Below are positions 32,970 through 43,300 of a DNA stretch of 64,000 nucleotides, piece by piece (position 1 is the first letter of the stretch; every line of letters starts with the position of its first letter). The stretch comes from Runella aurantiaca (GTDB lineage: Bacteria; Bacteroidota; Bacteroidia; Cytophagales; Spirosomataceae). Under the pieces are notes generated by a model. It worked only from the letters and a program-made list of their open reading frames with translations, was not told the origin of the DNA and did no database searches. The position numbers were made by a program, and so were the translations under genes. The DNA lies in NCBI RefSeq assembly GCF_003339505.1, contig NZ_QPIW01000004.1, positions 186,001 to 250,000 on the forward strand. The letters run 5' to 3'.

Positions 32970-35900
32970 ATGAGAATATTTATTCTGGCTTTTTTTCTGG
33001 GGATAGGCATACAGCGGTCGATGGGGCAGGAGCCTTACACCAATGATTGGATTAAGTATGAACTACCCTACTTCAAAATTACGGTAAAGCAAGAAGGGGT
33101 ATACCGAATCAGTGTTGACCAATTGCGTGAAGTGGGTTTTCCAGTCGCGTCCGCACTGGTAGAACATTTGTCCTTATTTTATCGGGGTGAAGAAATTGCG
33201 GTTCGGGTAACTGGCGTTACTAATGGTAAGTTAACGGAAAGTAGTTACATCGAATTTTTCTCTCAGGCAAACACTGGAGTTCAGGACAGTCTGGTCTACC
33301 GCCCTTACTCGGCTCGCCCGCCAACGACGGGGAGCCTTTACAGTGACGAAAGCGCCTATTTCTTGACTGTTGTTCCTAATCACAAAGGTAAACGAGTAGA
33401 GGAGATTGGCTATCAGGCCAGTGCTGCCGCCCCCGAAGCCTTTCACTTGGAACGAGAAATAAAGCAGTACAAAGACGAATGGTCGTTCAATAATAACAAC
33501 GGCTTGGTGCCTTTTTTACAGCAAAGTTATTACGAAAAAGGCGAAGGATGGACGGGCAAATTGATTCGACGCGATTCGTTGGCACAGGTGATGATTACGC
33601 TCACCAACCTGGTTATATCTTCTAGTTATCCCATTCAACTCACCGCCTTGTTGAACGGTCGCTATGAATCGTTTCATTTGATCAATGTCTCGGTGGGCCA
33701 ACGTATATTTTCAACCCTTGATTTTTTTGGATTCAATCACCAATCCGTCAAAACCACGATTGCTGAAAATGAGCTAAACTCTGGGGATACGTTTGCGCTC
33801 AGAATGAAATCGGACTTGAACAATCAGTACGAATTCTATTCTCTTACGAAATACGAAGTCGTTTATCCTCAGCGATTTGAAATGAGCGACCGTGCTTCAA
33901 AATATTTTTATTTGGTCCCCAATCCTGCCGACCAGTCAACGGTAGCAATTGCAGGGATTCCCCCATCGGTTACCCCGATTGTCTATGATGTAACCCAACC
34001 CATGAATCCGCGCGCGCTCGAAAGCAAGTGGGTTAACGGTCGTTGGCAGACCGTTGTGCTGGGCACGGCACAAGCCCGAACTTTGTTTGTAACAACAGTG
34101 ATTCAGTCAGTTGAGTCTTTAAAAAAGGTAAACTTTACCCCTTACTCAGCGGAGGCCGATTACGTTATCATTACCCACAAAGGACTTGCAAACGCCGCCC
34201 AAGCCTATGCCGATTATCGCAAATCCGCCGAAGGAGGAGGTTTTCAAGTACTAGTTGCCGATATTGAACAACTCTATGATCAATTTAATTACGGTGAGCG
34301 AGGGCCGTTGGGCATTCGAAATTTTCTCAATTATCAACTCCAGTCGGGCAAAAAAGCCCCTTACTTACTGCTCATCGGCAACGGGGTTAGTTTTCCTGAC
34401 GTCCTCAAAACTTGGCAGGATCGTGATTTCGTTCCTACGTTTGGTTATCCAGGTTCGGATGTATTGCTGTCGGCAGGATTGGGTGGTGCAAACCAAAATA
34501 CGCCTGCGTTCAGAACGGGTCGTATAAGCGCTTTCAGCCATCAGCAGGTGTTGGCGTATTTGAATAAAGTGAAGGAATTTGAAAAAGCGCCGGCTGCCTT
34601 GAATGCCAAAAAAATCTTACACCTGAGCGGCGGTAAATCAGCGGAAGAAATACAACAATTAAAAGGAATTTTGGCCGATTTGGAGCCATTGGTGGAAAAA
34701 TCATCATTGGGGGGTAAGGTGGAAGTATACACAAAACGTACCACCGAATCCGTAGAGAATCTTTCCATCGCCGACCAGCTCAACAAAGGGGTGGGTATGG
34801 TTACGTTTATGGGGCACGCGTCGCCCACGGTCCCTGACGTCAACATTGGCTATGCCTCTGACCCAGCGTCTCAATTGGCCAATAAAGGTCGGTACCCGTT
34901 TATGTATTTCAATGGCTGCGGTGTCGGGAATGTCTTTTATCGGTACGAAACCTTAGCGGCTGATTGGCTGCTGACGCCCGAAAAAGGTTCAATTGGTGTG
35001 CTTTCCAATTCTTTTTGGAGTTATCCTTCCATTTCGGCGCATTACCTGAAAGAACTTTATTCGGCCATGTTTGACCAAGAAGCAACCTTGGGGAAGCCCA
35101 TCGGTGAAATTTTGCAGAAAGTAAGTAACACGATTGCCACCACCAAAGAGAACGAATTTGACATTGCCAATGTGCATCAACTCATTCTTTTGGGCGACCC
35201 AGCGGTGGTGTTATTTAAAATCAATAAGCCTGATTATGCCGTTGAACCGAAAGGACTGTTTGTGCAAAGCCAAAAATCGTTTTCGCAGTCAGATTCGGTG
35301 CAGGTGGGCGTTATCATTACCAATGCTGGAAAAGTGGATGAACGGTTAAGAAGTTTTACCATCAGACTCAGCCTAACCGAAACCAACGGCACGGTTTCCA
35401 CCAAAACGTTTTCGGTAAAGGCTCCGACTCAGAAAGACACGCTGTTGTTGAGCATTAAAAAGAACGCTGGCTTCAGCAATGTAAAAGTATTCCTTGATGC
35501 GGCGCAGCAGATTGAAGAATTAAATGAGCAAAACAACGAAGCACAATTGACACTAAACTGGGCACTGGTAGAACAGCTCACGCGCTACCCTGCACACACC
35601 ACAACTGACCGTGTTAATCCTGTTATGGAGGTGACCGTTGATAGCAAAGTGATTCAGAATGGGGCACTTGTGTCTTCAATGCCTGTTTTTAACGTTTTGC
35701 TTTTTGATGATAATCCGTTGGAATTAGACACCATTTTGGTTCAACTATACCTCAAAGCCTGCGACTCCTGTGCGTTTAAATTGCTGACCAATGGGGTATA
35801 TGAGTTGAAAGCACTCCAAAATCTATCTGTTCAGTTCAGACCGGGCGTATTAGCGGCGGGGAAGCATGAATTATTGGCACAGGCAAGGGATGTAAATGGA

Positions 35901-36206
35901 AATGGTGCGGGAATTCCGTACCGTGTTCAATTCCGCATTGAGGAGGTGCAAGAGCGACTGAACATAATCGTAGCACCAAATCCATCAAGTGATTATGCCC
36001 GGTTTGTGTATAAATTGAGTGGAGCAGCAGAAGAAGGCGTTTTGACGATTTATTCCGAGGAAGGGAAAAAAGTCAAGGAGGTGAAATTCGATGCTCAACT
36101 GGGTGAAAACGAATTGTACTGGACCGACCCACCTGCTTCTGGAACGTACATATATCGGTGCAGGATTGGAGAAAAAACAGCTACGGGAAAGTTTACTATC
36201 CAATAA
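32970..36206 (+). CDS. T9SS-secreted C25-family (gingipain-like) cysteine peptidase
   Basis: The 1078-residue protein has a signal peptide (about 1-19, IQRSMGQE junction), an N-terminal beta domain (to about 380), and a C25 peptidase domain. The catalytic His is in FMGHASPT and the catalytic Cys in YFNGCGVGN. A CARDB-like beta domain (DSVQVGVIITNAGKVDERL) and a C-terminal T9SS sorting domain (IIVAPNPSSDYARFV, then SGTYIYRCRIGE) follow. GTG at 32964 is an alternative start, but ATG at 32970 is preferred. It could be the T9SS sortase PorU or a PorU-like exported protease. Having its own sorting domain favours a secreted protease, although the two are close relatives. Confidence 0.85.
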   Translation: MRIFILAFFLGIGIQRSMGQEPYTNDWIKYELPYFKITVKQEGVYRISVDQLREVGFPVASALVEHLSLFYRGEEIAVRVTGVTNGKLTESSYIEFFSQANTGVQDSLVYRPYSARPPTTGSLYSDESAYFLTVVPNHKGKRVEEIGYQASAAAPEAFHLEREIKQYKDEWSFNNNNGLVPFLQQSYYEKGEGWTGKLIRRDSLAQVMITLTNLVISSSYPIQLTALLNGRYESFHLINVSVGQRIFSTLDFFGFNHQSVKTTIAENELNSGDTFALRMKSDLNNQYEFYSLTKYEVVYPQRFEMSDRASKYFYLVPNPADQSTVAIAGIPPSVTPIVYDVTQPMNPRALESKWVNGRWQTVVLGTAQARTLFVTTVIQSVESLKKVNFTPYSAEADYVIITHKGLANAAQAYADYRKSAEGGGFQVLVADIEQLYDQFNYGERGPLGIRNFLNYQLQSGKKAPYLLLIGNGVSFPDVLKTWQDRDFVPTFGYPGSDVLLSAGLGGANQNTPAFRTGRISAFSHQQVLAYLNKVKEFEKAPAALNAKKILHLSGGKSAEEIQQLKGILADLEPLVEKSSLGGKVEVYTKRTTESVENLSIADQLNKGVGMVTFMGHASPTVPDVNIGYASDPASQLANKGRYPFMYFNGCGVGNVFYRYETLAADWLLTPEKGSIGVLSNSFWSYPSISAHYLKELYSAMFDQEATLGKPIGEILQKVSNTIATTKENEFDIANVHQLILLGDPAVVLFKINKPDYAVEPKGLFVQSQKSFSQSDSVQVGVIITNAGKVDERLRSFTIRLSLTETNGTVSTKTFSVKAPTQKDTLLLSIKKNAGFSNVKVFLDAAQQIEELNEQNNEAQLTLNWALVEQLTRYPAHTTTDRVNPVMEVTVDSKVIQNGALVSSMPVFNVLLFDDNPLELDTILVQLYLKACDSCAFKLLTNGVYELKALQNLSVQFRPGVLAAGKHELLAQARDVNGNGAGIPYRVQFRIEEVQERLNIIVAPNPSSDYARFVYKLSGAAEEGVLTIYSEEGKKVKEVKFDAQLGENELYWTDPPASGTYIYRCRIGEKTATGKFTIQ

Positions 36207-36218
36207 ACTGAACAACGC

Positions 36219-36896
36219 TTATTCTTGGCCGTATGCTTTGATTTTTAGGGTTTTCCGATTACCAAATTCAACGATACCTTTCCCTAGGCAATCGGCGTTT
36301 TGACAGTATTGAAGGGTGGTACTTTCTTTGTAAATCAGCCCGACGTTCGGTGCGTAGCGTTCTGTGAAGTTAACCAGAGAAACCAAGCTTGAATCTTTTT
36401 GTTGGACAATCTCCAAATTTGCAGGAAACGTAAGTGAATTAACACTAAAGGGCAGATGAGAGAAGTGAGCTTCACTGGTTTGGGGCGGTAAGGTATTGTA
36501 TTGGTTTGCATTCCATGTAAGACCGTCGAAAAGCGGAAAAATCATTTTTAAGAGGGGGCGATTATTCTCGACTTTTACGGCGCGGTCGGGCAGGAGATAG
36601 GCCGTCCACACCGAGTCTGGTGACCAGCTTTGGTCGACAGTGTTTCTTCTAAAACGGTTGATTTGATATTGCCCCGTTGTCCCCTTAAGTTCGGGACCGC
36701 AAACTTCTTTCAGAAAATAAGTGATTTTTACAGGCGGCTTGCTCAGCGCATAGAACGTTTCCTGCACTTCGTATTCTACAAATCGCCCAGTTTCCAAAGG
36801 GAAAAAGCGGTAATCAGATTCTTTGGGGGATGGCCCAGAAGAGGTACATCCTGCCAAGAGAGCCAGTCCAATAAGCAACCAATAACTTTTCTTCAT
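36219..36896 (-). CDS. Lipoprotein of unknown function
   Basis: The 225-residue protein has a clear lipoprotein signal (MKKSYWLLIGLALLAGC, Cys at 17) and a beta-rich mature part containing YRFFPLETGRFVEYEVQETF, a segment common among uncharacterised Bacteroidota lipoproteins. No catalytic motif is seen. It starts three bases after the GSCFA gene stop on the same strand, so the two are co-transcribed. Its end faces the convergent C25 peptidase gene 12 bases away. Confidence 0.75.
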   Translation of the reverse strand: MKKSYWLLIGLALLAGCTSSGPSPKESDYRFFPLETGRFVEYEVQETFYALSKPPVKITYFLKEVCGPELKGTTGQYQINRFRRNTVDQSWSPDSVWTAYLLPDRAVKVENNRPLLKMIFPLFDGLTWNANQYNTLPPQTSEAHFSHLPFSVNSLTFPANLEIVQQKDSSLVSLVNFTERYAPNVGLIYKESTTLQYCQNADCLGKGIVEFGNRKTLKIKAYGQE

Positions 36897-36899
36897 ATT

Positions 36900-37886
36900 C
36901 TAATTTTCAAGCGCTTGGAGTTGTTGTTCAACAAAGGCGATTTCACCATCTACCCCCACGTTTGTTCTTATTTTTTGAAGTTTTTTCAGCAAATTTTCTA
37001 GAAATTGCTTGTGGGCGGCCGAGTTGGGTTGCAGCGGGCGATGGGTCATTTCTTGCTTTAGTTTCTGCCATTCTCTGACAAATTGTTTGAGAGAATCATC
37101 AAAATAGGTTTCTGAAAACCGTTGAAAAATGTATTGCTCCGCAGTTTCGTTGGGGTGAATGAGGTCGGGCTTATAAAAGCGATAATCACGCAGGTCATCC
37201 AGCAAAAGTTCGTAAGCAGGAAAGTAATGGACATTCGTCAAGATCTCGCTTAGTTCATGACACGCAACCCTCAAAATGGATTTACTGACGGCATTGAGCG
37301 GCAGGGTGTCGCGGGTGTGCCGTACGGGGCTGACGGTTAAGATAACTGCTATGGAAGGATTTTCTGAACGGAGTAACGAACAAATATTTCTGAAATCTTC
37401 TACAATGGCCTCTATGGATAAAAGCTCGCGCCGAAACTGTTTGTTGGGCACTTTGTGGCAATTGGCAACGATACATTCGGTGGCTATCTGCCGATAAACA
37501 TAGGCTGTTCCGAAGGTAATAATCAGCCACTTAGTATTTAAGAGCCACTCCCGTACCCGTTGCAACTGATGAGTCAACTGTGAAGTGAGGGCTTCTTTAG
37601 TGGGAGCCCAGCACGAAGAGTGAAAGTCATAATGAAACCAAATTCCCTGATTTTCAACGTATAAATTTTCGTCGGGAAGTTGCTGGGTGATTGACTGCCG
37701 AAGAAGTTTTGTGATGGAAAGCGGGTTAAAAATAGTCCCGAAGGGGTTAACCAGTGTAGGGACTTTATTATCTACCAATTTTTGTCCAATCACTTCCGCA
37801 AAACACGACCCTACCGTCAAAATGGGCGTTTGAAGGATAATTTTTTCGTTACTTTGAGCAAGGAAAATTTCGGTTCGAAAATGCAC
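36900..37886 (-). CDS. GSCFA domain-containing protein (SGNH-like hydrolase)
   Basis: The 328-residue cytosolic-looking protein carries the defining GSCFAEVIGQKL motif near residue 27, then NPFGTIFNPLSI and LIITFGTAYVYR. A conserved DLIHPNETAEQYIF lies near residue 237, matching the Asp-His pair of SGNH/GDSL hydrolases. The GSC Cys takes the place of the usual Ser. The substrate is unknown. The start is GTG at 37886, since relatives begin MxFRTEI and no ATG fits. It forms an operon with the lipoprotein that follows. Confidence 0.85.
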   Translation of the reverse strand: MHFRTEIFLAQSNEKIILQTPILTVGSCFAEVIGQKLVDNKVPTLVNPFGTIFNPLSITKLLRQSITQQLPDENLYVENQGIWFHYDFHSSCWAPTKEALTSQLTHQLQRVREWLLNTKWLIITFGTAYVYRQIATECIVANCHKVPNKQFRRELLSIEAIVEDFRNICSLLRSENPSIAVILTVSPVRHTRDTLPLNAVSKSILRVACHELSEILTNVHYFPAYELLLDDLRDYRFYKPDLIHPNETAEQYIFQRFSETYFDDSLKQFVREWQKLKQEMTHRPLQPNSAAHKQFLENLLKKLQKIRTNVGVDGEIAFVEQQLQALEN

Positions 37887-37921
37887 AGAAAGAGTTGTAT
37901 AAAGAACGTTTAGCGCGGTGA

Positions 37922-38322
37922 TTAGGCAGTTAGTGTCGCTTTTATTTCCTCCACAAATGTGATGGTTACGCCTGCTATGTCTGCTATTTGAAGGGTATCC
38001 AAAGAGGTCTTTTGTAACAAATTGGTCACAAAAGCGCGCTCTTTTTCAAGGCGGGCTATTTCCATACCCTCTTTCAAGCCTTCTTTAATACCCTCTTTTC
38101 TGCCTTCATACAGTCCTTGCCGTTTGGCTCTGTCCAATACAAATTCTTCTAAGCCCATAGTTGTTTGGCGATTAGCAAGTTGATTTAATGTATTTTCAAA
38201 TTTAAGAATATAGCGTTCATTATCAAAACGAATATAGAGTTTTAAAAAACGCATTAACGATCTAATTTTTTCTTTCGGAATGGTACAACTTAACCCTTCC
38301 ACAGTGCATCGTCTCTTTTCAT
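37922..38322 (-). pseudogene. Rpn/PD-(D/E)XK nuclease family transposase, internally deleted
   Basis: The minus strand at 38322 starts with ATG and codes MKRDDALWKG, the typical N terminus of this Bacteroidota nuclease family, and then hits TAA. In another frame, from about 38300 to 37922, it codes the typical C terminus (IPKEKIRSLMRFLKLYIRFD, TTMGLEEFVLDRAKRQGLYE, and the Gly-Lys-Glu-rich repeats EGRKEGIKEGLKEG). The roughly 200 central residues with the nuclease active site are missing. It is therefore a dead remnant with a deletion junction near 38295-38302 and a frameshift. A downstream open frame from GTG 38302 is not a genuine gene start. Confidence 0.8.
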
Positions 38323-38424
38323 TAAATGTCGTTATTTACTTTCTGGAATCATTTTTGATTGTTTTTTGCTCATTTTTGGCACGCTTTTCGTTATATCCAC
38401 AACACTACATTGAGACTGCGGTAT

Positions 38425-39849
38425 ATGAAATTAAGGACATTGATTACACTTTTATTTATTGAAGTATTTTCTCAACGGGGTTTTGCTCAGGAATTTATCG
38501 GGCAGCACAGCAGCAACTACGCTGGTATCAACCGGGCAACCTTCAATCCTTCGTCAATCGCGGGGACGCGCTATCGGTACCATCTCAATCTGGTGTCTTT
38601 TAATGCGACCATCACCAATCGCTACTTTAAATATTTTCGGACGGATGCACTCTTTCATCCTTTCAGGAATGCCTATGCGGAAAAAGATATGTACGGCAAA
38701 TCCAAACTGACCGGTACTCAAACCCAAGGCGAAAATATCAACGTAACGGCTGAACTCAGGACCCCGTCGGGCTACCTGGGTTTGGGGAAAAACAATTGGC
38801 TTGTCGTGGGTTTTCAGTCGCGTATGAGAGGGTTTGTGCAAGGGTCAGGAGTTCCGCCTGTGATTTTTGATAGCTATAAAAACCGCCTTGACGATGGCCT
38901 TACGAAGGCTTCAACGGGCAGTTTTAAGGATTTTACGTTTAATCAACATTCTTTTTTTGAAACAGGACTGACCTTTGCAGCAATGCCGATACGCATTGAG
39001 GGGCTGATTCGGGTCAAAGTGGGAGCGACCATTAAGCGTCTTTCGGGCGCTCGAAACGTGTACCTCAACCTCAAGAGTGCCAATTATCAAGTTCGTCCGC
39101 TGAATCAGGAAGAATACGTACTTGATTTATCGAATGTAAATTATGAATACGGCTATACTCAGCCAGTAAAAGCCTTTGGGCTAGGTAGTTTGTTTTCAGC
39201 TGATTATGGCTCGGGTACGGCGCTTGATTTGGGTGCTACGGTTGAGTTAGGACGCATCAGAAAACATTCTCAAGATCGGGCCAATTATATTTTGCGCGTT
39301 GGGGCGGCGATTACGGATGCGGGCAAAATCACGTATCCAAGCACAGGAAAACAATACAGCGGTACGCTCAATGAGCTGATTATCAATCAAGAACAGATTA
39401 TTGATTTGGGGAATAACTCGGTCAAAAACTTGGAAACAATTTTTGGCAAGTCTGATTCGCGTGACTATGGCTATGAAACACAGCTTCCGCGTACCATCAA
39501 TATTGACGCAGATGTACAGTTTGCGAAGTCGTTTTTTGTGAATGCCACTTGGATAAAACCAACCAATACCGGCTCGTTACCAACGTATGTATCTCAACCT
39601 GAGTTGTTTTCATTGACCGCACGTTTTGAAGGTGAAGATGCTGAATTTACCCTGCCAGTTACGTGGATACACGGCAATCAAAATCCGACCATTGGTTTTT
39701 CGGTGCGCTTTGGGCCAGCCTATATTGGTTTCAGTAATTTTGGCGCGCTTGTCAGCCGAAGTGTACAGCCACGCGGCACACTTGCCTATTTTGGGATTCA
39801 ATTATGGAAATTGAACGAAAAAGCCCTTACAAAAAGAAGAAAAAGGTAG
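38425..39849 (+). CDS. DUF5723 family outer membrane protein
   Basis: The 474-residue exported protein has a signal peptide (MKLRTLITLLFIEVFSQRGF, cleaved near AQEF). A conserved NYAGINRATFNPSSIAG follows near the mature N terminus, with many alternating hydrophobic strands, and the chain ends in a barrel-like segment GPAYIGFSNFGALVSRSV. DUF5723 proteins are predicted outer-membrane barrels of unknown function, often annotated with PorP/SprF-like or conjugation-like relatives. An upstream in-frame start at 38359 would add 22 residues before the signal peptide, so ATG 38425 is preferred. Confidence 0.8.
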   Translation: MKLRTLITLLFIEVFSQRGFAQEFIGQHSSNYAGINRATFNPSSIAGTRYRYHLNLVSFNATITNRYFKYFRTDALFHPFRNAYAEKDMYGKSKLTGTQTQGENINVTAELRTPSGYLGLGKNNWLVVGFQSRMRGFVQGSGVPPVIFDSYKNRLDDGLTKASTGSFKDFTFNQHSFFETGLTFAAMPIRIEGLIRVKVGATIKRLSGARNVYLNLKSANYQVRPLNQEEYVLDLSNVNYEYGYTQPVKAFGLGSLFSADYGSGTALDLGATVELGRIRKHSQDRANYILRVGAAITDAGKITYPSTGKQYSGTLNELIINQEQIIDLGNNSVKNLETIFGKSDSRDYGYETQLPRTINIDADVQFAKSFFVNATWIKPTNTGSLPTYVSQPELFSLTARFEGEDAEFTLPVTWIHGNQNPTIGFSVRFGPAYIGFSNFGALVSRSVQPRGTLAYFGIQLWKLNEKALTKRRKR

Positions 39850-39875
39850 GAGAGAATCGCACGTTACCCCCACCT

Positions 39876-40214
39876 TTACCCCCCTGCTTTTTTTGCTTTA
39901 TAGCCTTTGGCCAACAGCCACGTCAGAATCTTGTCTCTAAAATCTCCCTGAATTAAAATTTCGCGGTCTTTGGCGGTACCGCCTGTACCACAGAGGGTTT
40001 TGAGCTGTTTGGCCAAATCTTCCATGTCGCCTGTTTTTCCCGTCCATCCTTTGATGGCGGTTACTACTTTTCCGCCGCCTTTGCGTTCGAGCCACACTTT
40101 AAGTTCTTGTTGGTTGGGCGTGGGTGTCTCGGCGTCTTCGTCCGAGTCGTCGTCGTTGTATTGGAAGCTGGGGTCGGTGGAATAAACGATGCCGCTGCGT
40201 TGCTTTTTTGACAT
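39876..40214 (-). CDS. yciH: SUI1/YciH family translation initiation factor-like protein
   Basis: The 112-residue protein starts MSKKQRSGIVYSTDPSF, has an acidic linker rich in Asp and Glu, and ends in an eIF1/SUI1 domain (LKVWLERKGGGKVVTAIKGW, then LCGTGGTAKDREILIQGDF). It probably interacts with the small ribosomal subunit at initiation. The longer frame from 40265 would add 17 residues without a convincing start, so ATG at 40214 is chosen. It follows the seven-gene conflict operon on the same strand by about 90 bases, with no terminator seen between. Confidence 0.88.
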   Translation of the reverse strand: MSKKQRSGIVYSTDPSFQYNDDDSDEDAETPTPNQQELKVWLERKGGGKVVTAIKGWTGKTGDMEDLAKQLKTLCGTGGTAKDREILIQGDFRDKILTWLLAKGYKAKKAGG

Positions 40215-40301
40215 ACTTCTGCTGTTTGATGCCCCGAAAATGCAGCTTTTTGGACGTTTTCGCAAACATTACGCTTCAAATCATCAACAAACGTTGGGTT
40301 T

Positions 40302-43300
40302 TTAGTATCGATAAAGCGTATAAAGGCCTTTGGAAGAAGTTTCTGATAACTTTAATATCATGTACTGAAAAGCCGAGGCTGCATTTTTGCTTTCCTGATA
40401 TTCTGTATAAAAATAACGAACGGCCTCGGTAGCAGTTCCTTCGTCTAATTCTCCGTCAAAAGCGATGATTGGGGAGTGTTTTTGTTGATACAGCAGCTCG
40501 GCTAGTCGTTTGGAGTTACTGAAATTGAGAAAGAAAATAGTACCTGTGGGGTATTCTGTAAAGAGTTTTGATAGTTTTCGAGCTTCCTCTTCGGATAAGT
40601 TATTTTGAGGTATATGGACAATGAAGGTTTGATAGTCTACAGGTATAAAATGATGTATGGCTTCATAATTGCTTATTGAAGTGCTGTAAATATCTATTGC
40701 TTTACTATCGGCAAAAAGTCGGTCAATAATATACATTTCGTCACTTTGGCCAGCTTCAAGGAATAGTACAGCTGAATCGGTCATATAAAGAGTCTCTTTA
40801 AAAGAAGCTTCTAAAGATGATTGAATGTAGCTTGTTAGTCTATTTTTAGTAGCCTTTAACACCGCCCCAGACAAATTTATCACCGGATTCCCCCTAAAAT
40901 CAAACAGTCTTAATTTCGGCAACTCTTTAAATGCCGAAGGGATGATTTCAATTTGATTGTTTTCCAACGAAATATCTTCTAAGGTGGGATGCTTACAGAG
41001 CCAATTGGGGAATTCCGTTATCTGCGCATCGTCTATTTTTAATACCCGAAGGTTGGGTAAATCAGAGAGAAACAAAGGCAACGAAGTGATAGGGTTTTTG
41101 CTCGCAAATAATTTTTCTAACGACCGAAATTGCGTCAGACTTTCTGGAAGTTCAGTCAGTTTGTTGTTGTATAGGTCAATGGTTTTCAGGTTTTCCAATT
41201 CCCATACGGCTTCGGGTAGTTTCTCAAAACCCATGCCGCTCAGGTCTAGTTCCTGCGTTTGCCTAGCCTTTTCAATGCGTTCTTTCAATTCTTTTTCAAA
41301 GCCCAACGCTGCCAAATCCGTTATCCATTTATTGATGACTGGTTGCCAGTCTTGGTAATATTCTTCAATTTCCCGCTCCACTTCGGGGGCAAAATTGTAC
41401 TTCTGAAAAAGGGCTTGAGATAATGGTTGGCGGAGTGAAAAAACGGGATAATCTCTCAATGCTGTCTCACCACGGTCGCAATCTTGCCACAGAAAGGAGC
41501 AAACGACTTTATACTCAAAACGCCTTAAATGATTGATAACAGGAGCGATAGTGGTATGTCGGGTAAAATCACTGACTAAAGCGCGGTTAAGCACAAAAAC
41601 GATAATGTGAGCATCTTGAAGTGACGACAGATCATCCTCAATTTCTTCCTGATAGCCCATGCTGTCTTTCAAGCCTGCCCGACTTGGAGCATAAAACAGA
41701 CAGATGTCTTTGATTTCAACTTCATACGGCAAACTTTTGAGGTATTCCCTTCGGAAAAGAGGAATTTGCCGAACACTCATTTCGGAAGAAATACGAACGA
41801 CTTTGAGTGTTTCAGCGCCTTTAAGTAGGGCGTATTTTTCGAGAGTTGCAATAAGGCTTTCTTCTTGGTTTTCTATTTCAAAATCAGCAATTACCTGCTG
41901 AATAGTTTGATAATTGCATTCTTGAAGAAGTTCACTAACATACGTAGCTTGGCTTGTACTGCCTCCTAAAAAAGCTTGGTTAATGGCTTTGGGATGACCG
42001 AAAAGTTGAGGGGTTTGTCTATAATTTTTTTTGTGAATAGAACGAAAAGCCTCTTTTCCCAATTGGCTATAGCTCAAAGGCCGAGATTGATTTTCTAATA
42101 ATTTAGTTTGCAAAGCAGAAGTAAAAATTGAACCATTATCGGGGTCTATTTTTTTTGCCCAAGCAGCAGTAGCACACAATAAAACATGCTTTTCATTATT
42201 TTTATTAATCCAGTTTTGACTTCCGCAATTGGTATCCAAAATTACGACTACAAATGGATTGTGGTTGTTAGAGTCTGTGAGTATAGCTCTAAATTCAGTT
42301 TCTGATAAAAAGCTTGGTTCATTTATCCCATCAGTATCGTAAGCAGCTAATAAATATAAGCCACTATTATAAGCATATCCCGAAAAGATGAATAGAACAG
42401 TATCATTTTCATTTGCTATTTTTAATGCTTGTGTAAAACATTGTATAATATTTTTCTTTGTTGCCTCAGAGTCAATGAGAAAATCTGTGCTTCCCGTATT
42501 ATAAAAACCTCGAAGAATGCTTTGCCAAGAAAAAGCATCCCTTTGACGTGCTTTAAGAGTAGGGTAACGTACTTTATCAGCATACTCATCAATCCCCACC
42601 AACACCGCATAAATCTTCCCTTTTTGCTCTTCTGTAGGAACGTTGCCGGGTAAATCTTGCCAGATTTCTTTAGCGATAGGCACGTTAAATCCACCGGCGC
42701 GCGGAGCTTGGAGTAGATGAGCAATGGATGAAAAAGTAGCCTTTGCTTCCGTTATTTCTCCTTTTTCGTATTGTTGGATGCCTTCGGCCACTTGAGCCAA
42801 ATCCGATAGAGAATCTCGTTGGGCGGTTGTTACTGGCCCCTTCTGGTTGGCCCACTGATTACGGTTTTTGACCCAACTTAACACATATTCAGCCATGATT
42901 TTGCTTCCGAGGTTGGTTTTTCGTTCTGAAAGCAACTTACCTAAAAATGTAGCTATTTTTTGAGGATTTAATATGACTTCTGCACTAATTCGCTGGGCTT
43001 CGGCAAAGGCTTCTGAAGGAACTTTGTCGCGACAAAAATCCAAATAACGCAACGTAAACTCTGCCAACGAAGCGACCGTGTCGGGGGAAAGGCTTTGCCA
43101 AAGTACGGCTCGCGCCTCGGGATACATTTCGTACAGATCATAACCAATCTCGTGGCACAAGGGCGAGAGCAGAATATCCCCCACGGCATTGATGGGAATG
43201 TCTACCGTTTCGCCCGTATCGGTTTGCCTAAAATTGAGCCAAATCTTGTAGAGCAAATCCGTCGTAAGCGCCACCGGAAAGGCCGCACAACGCGCCAACC

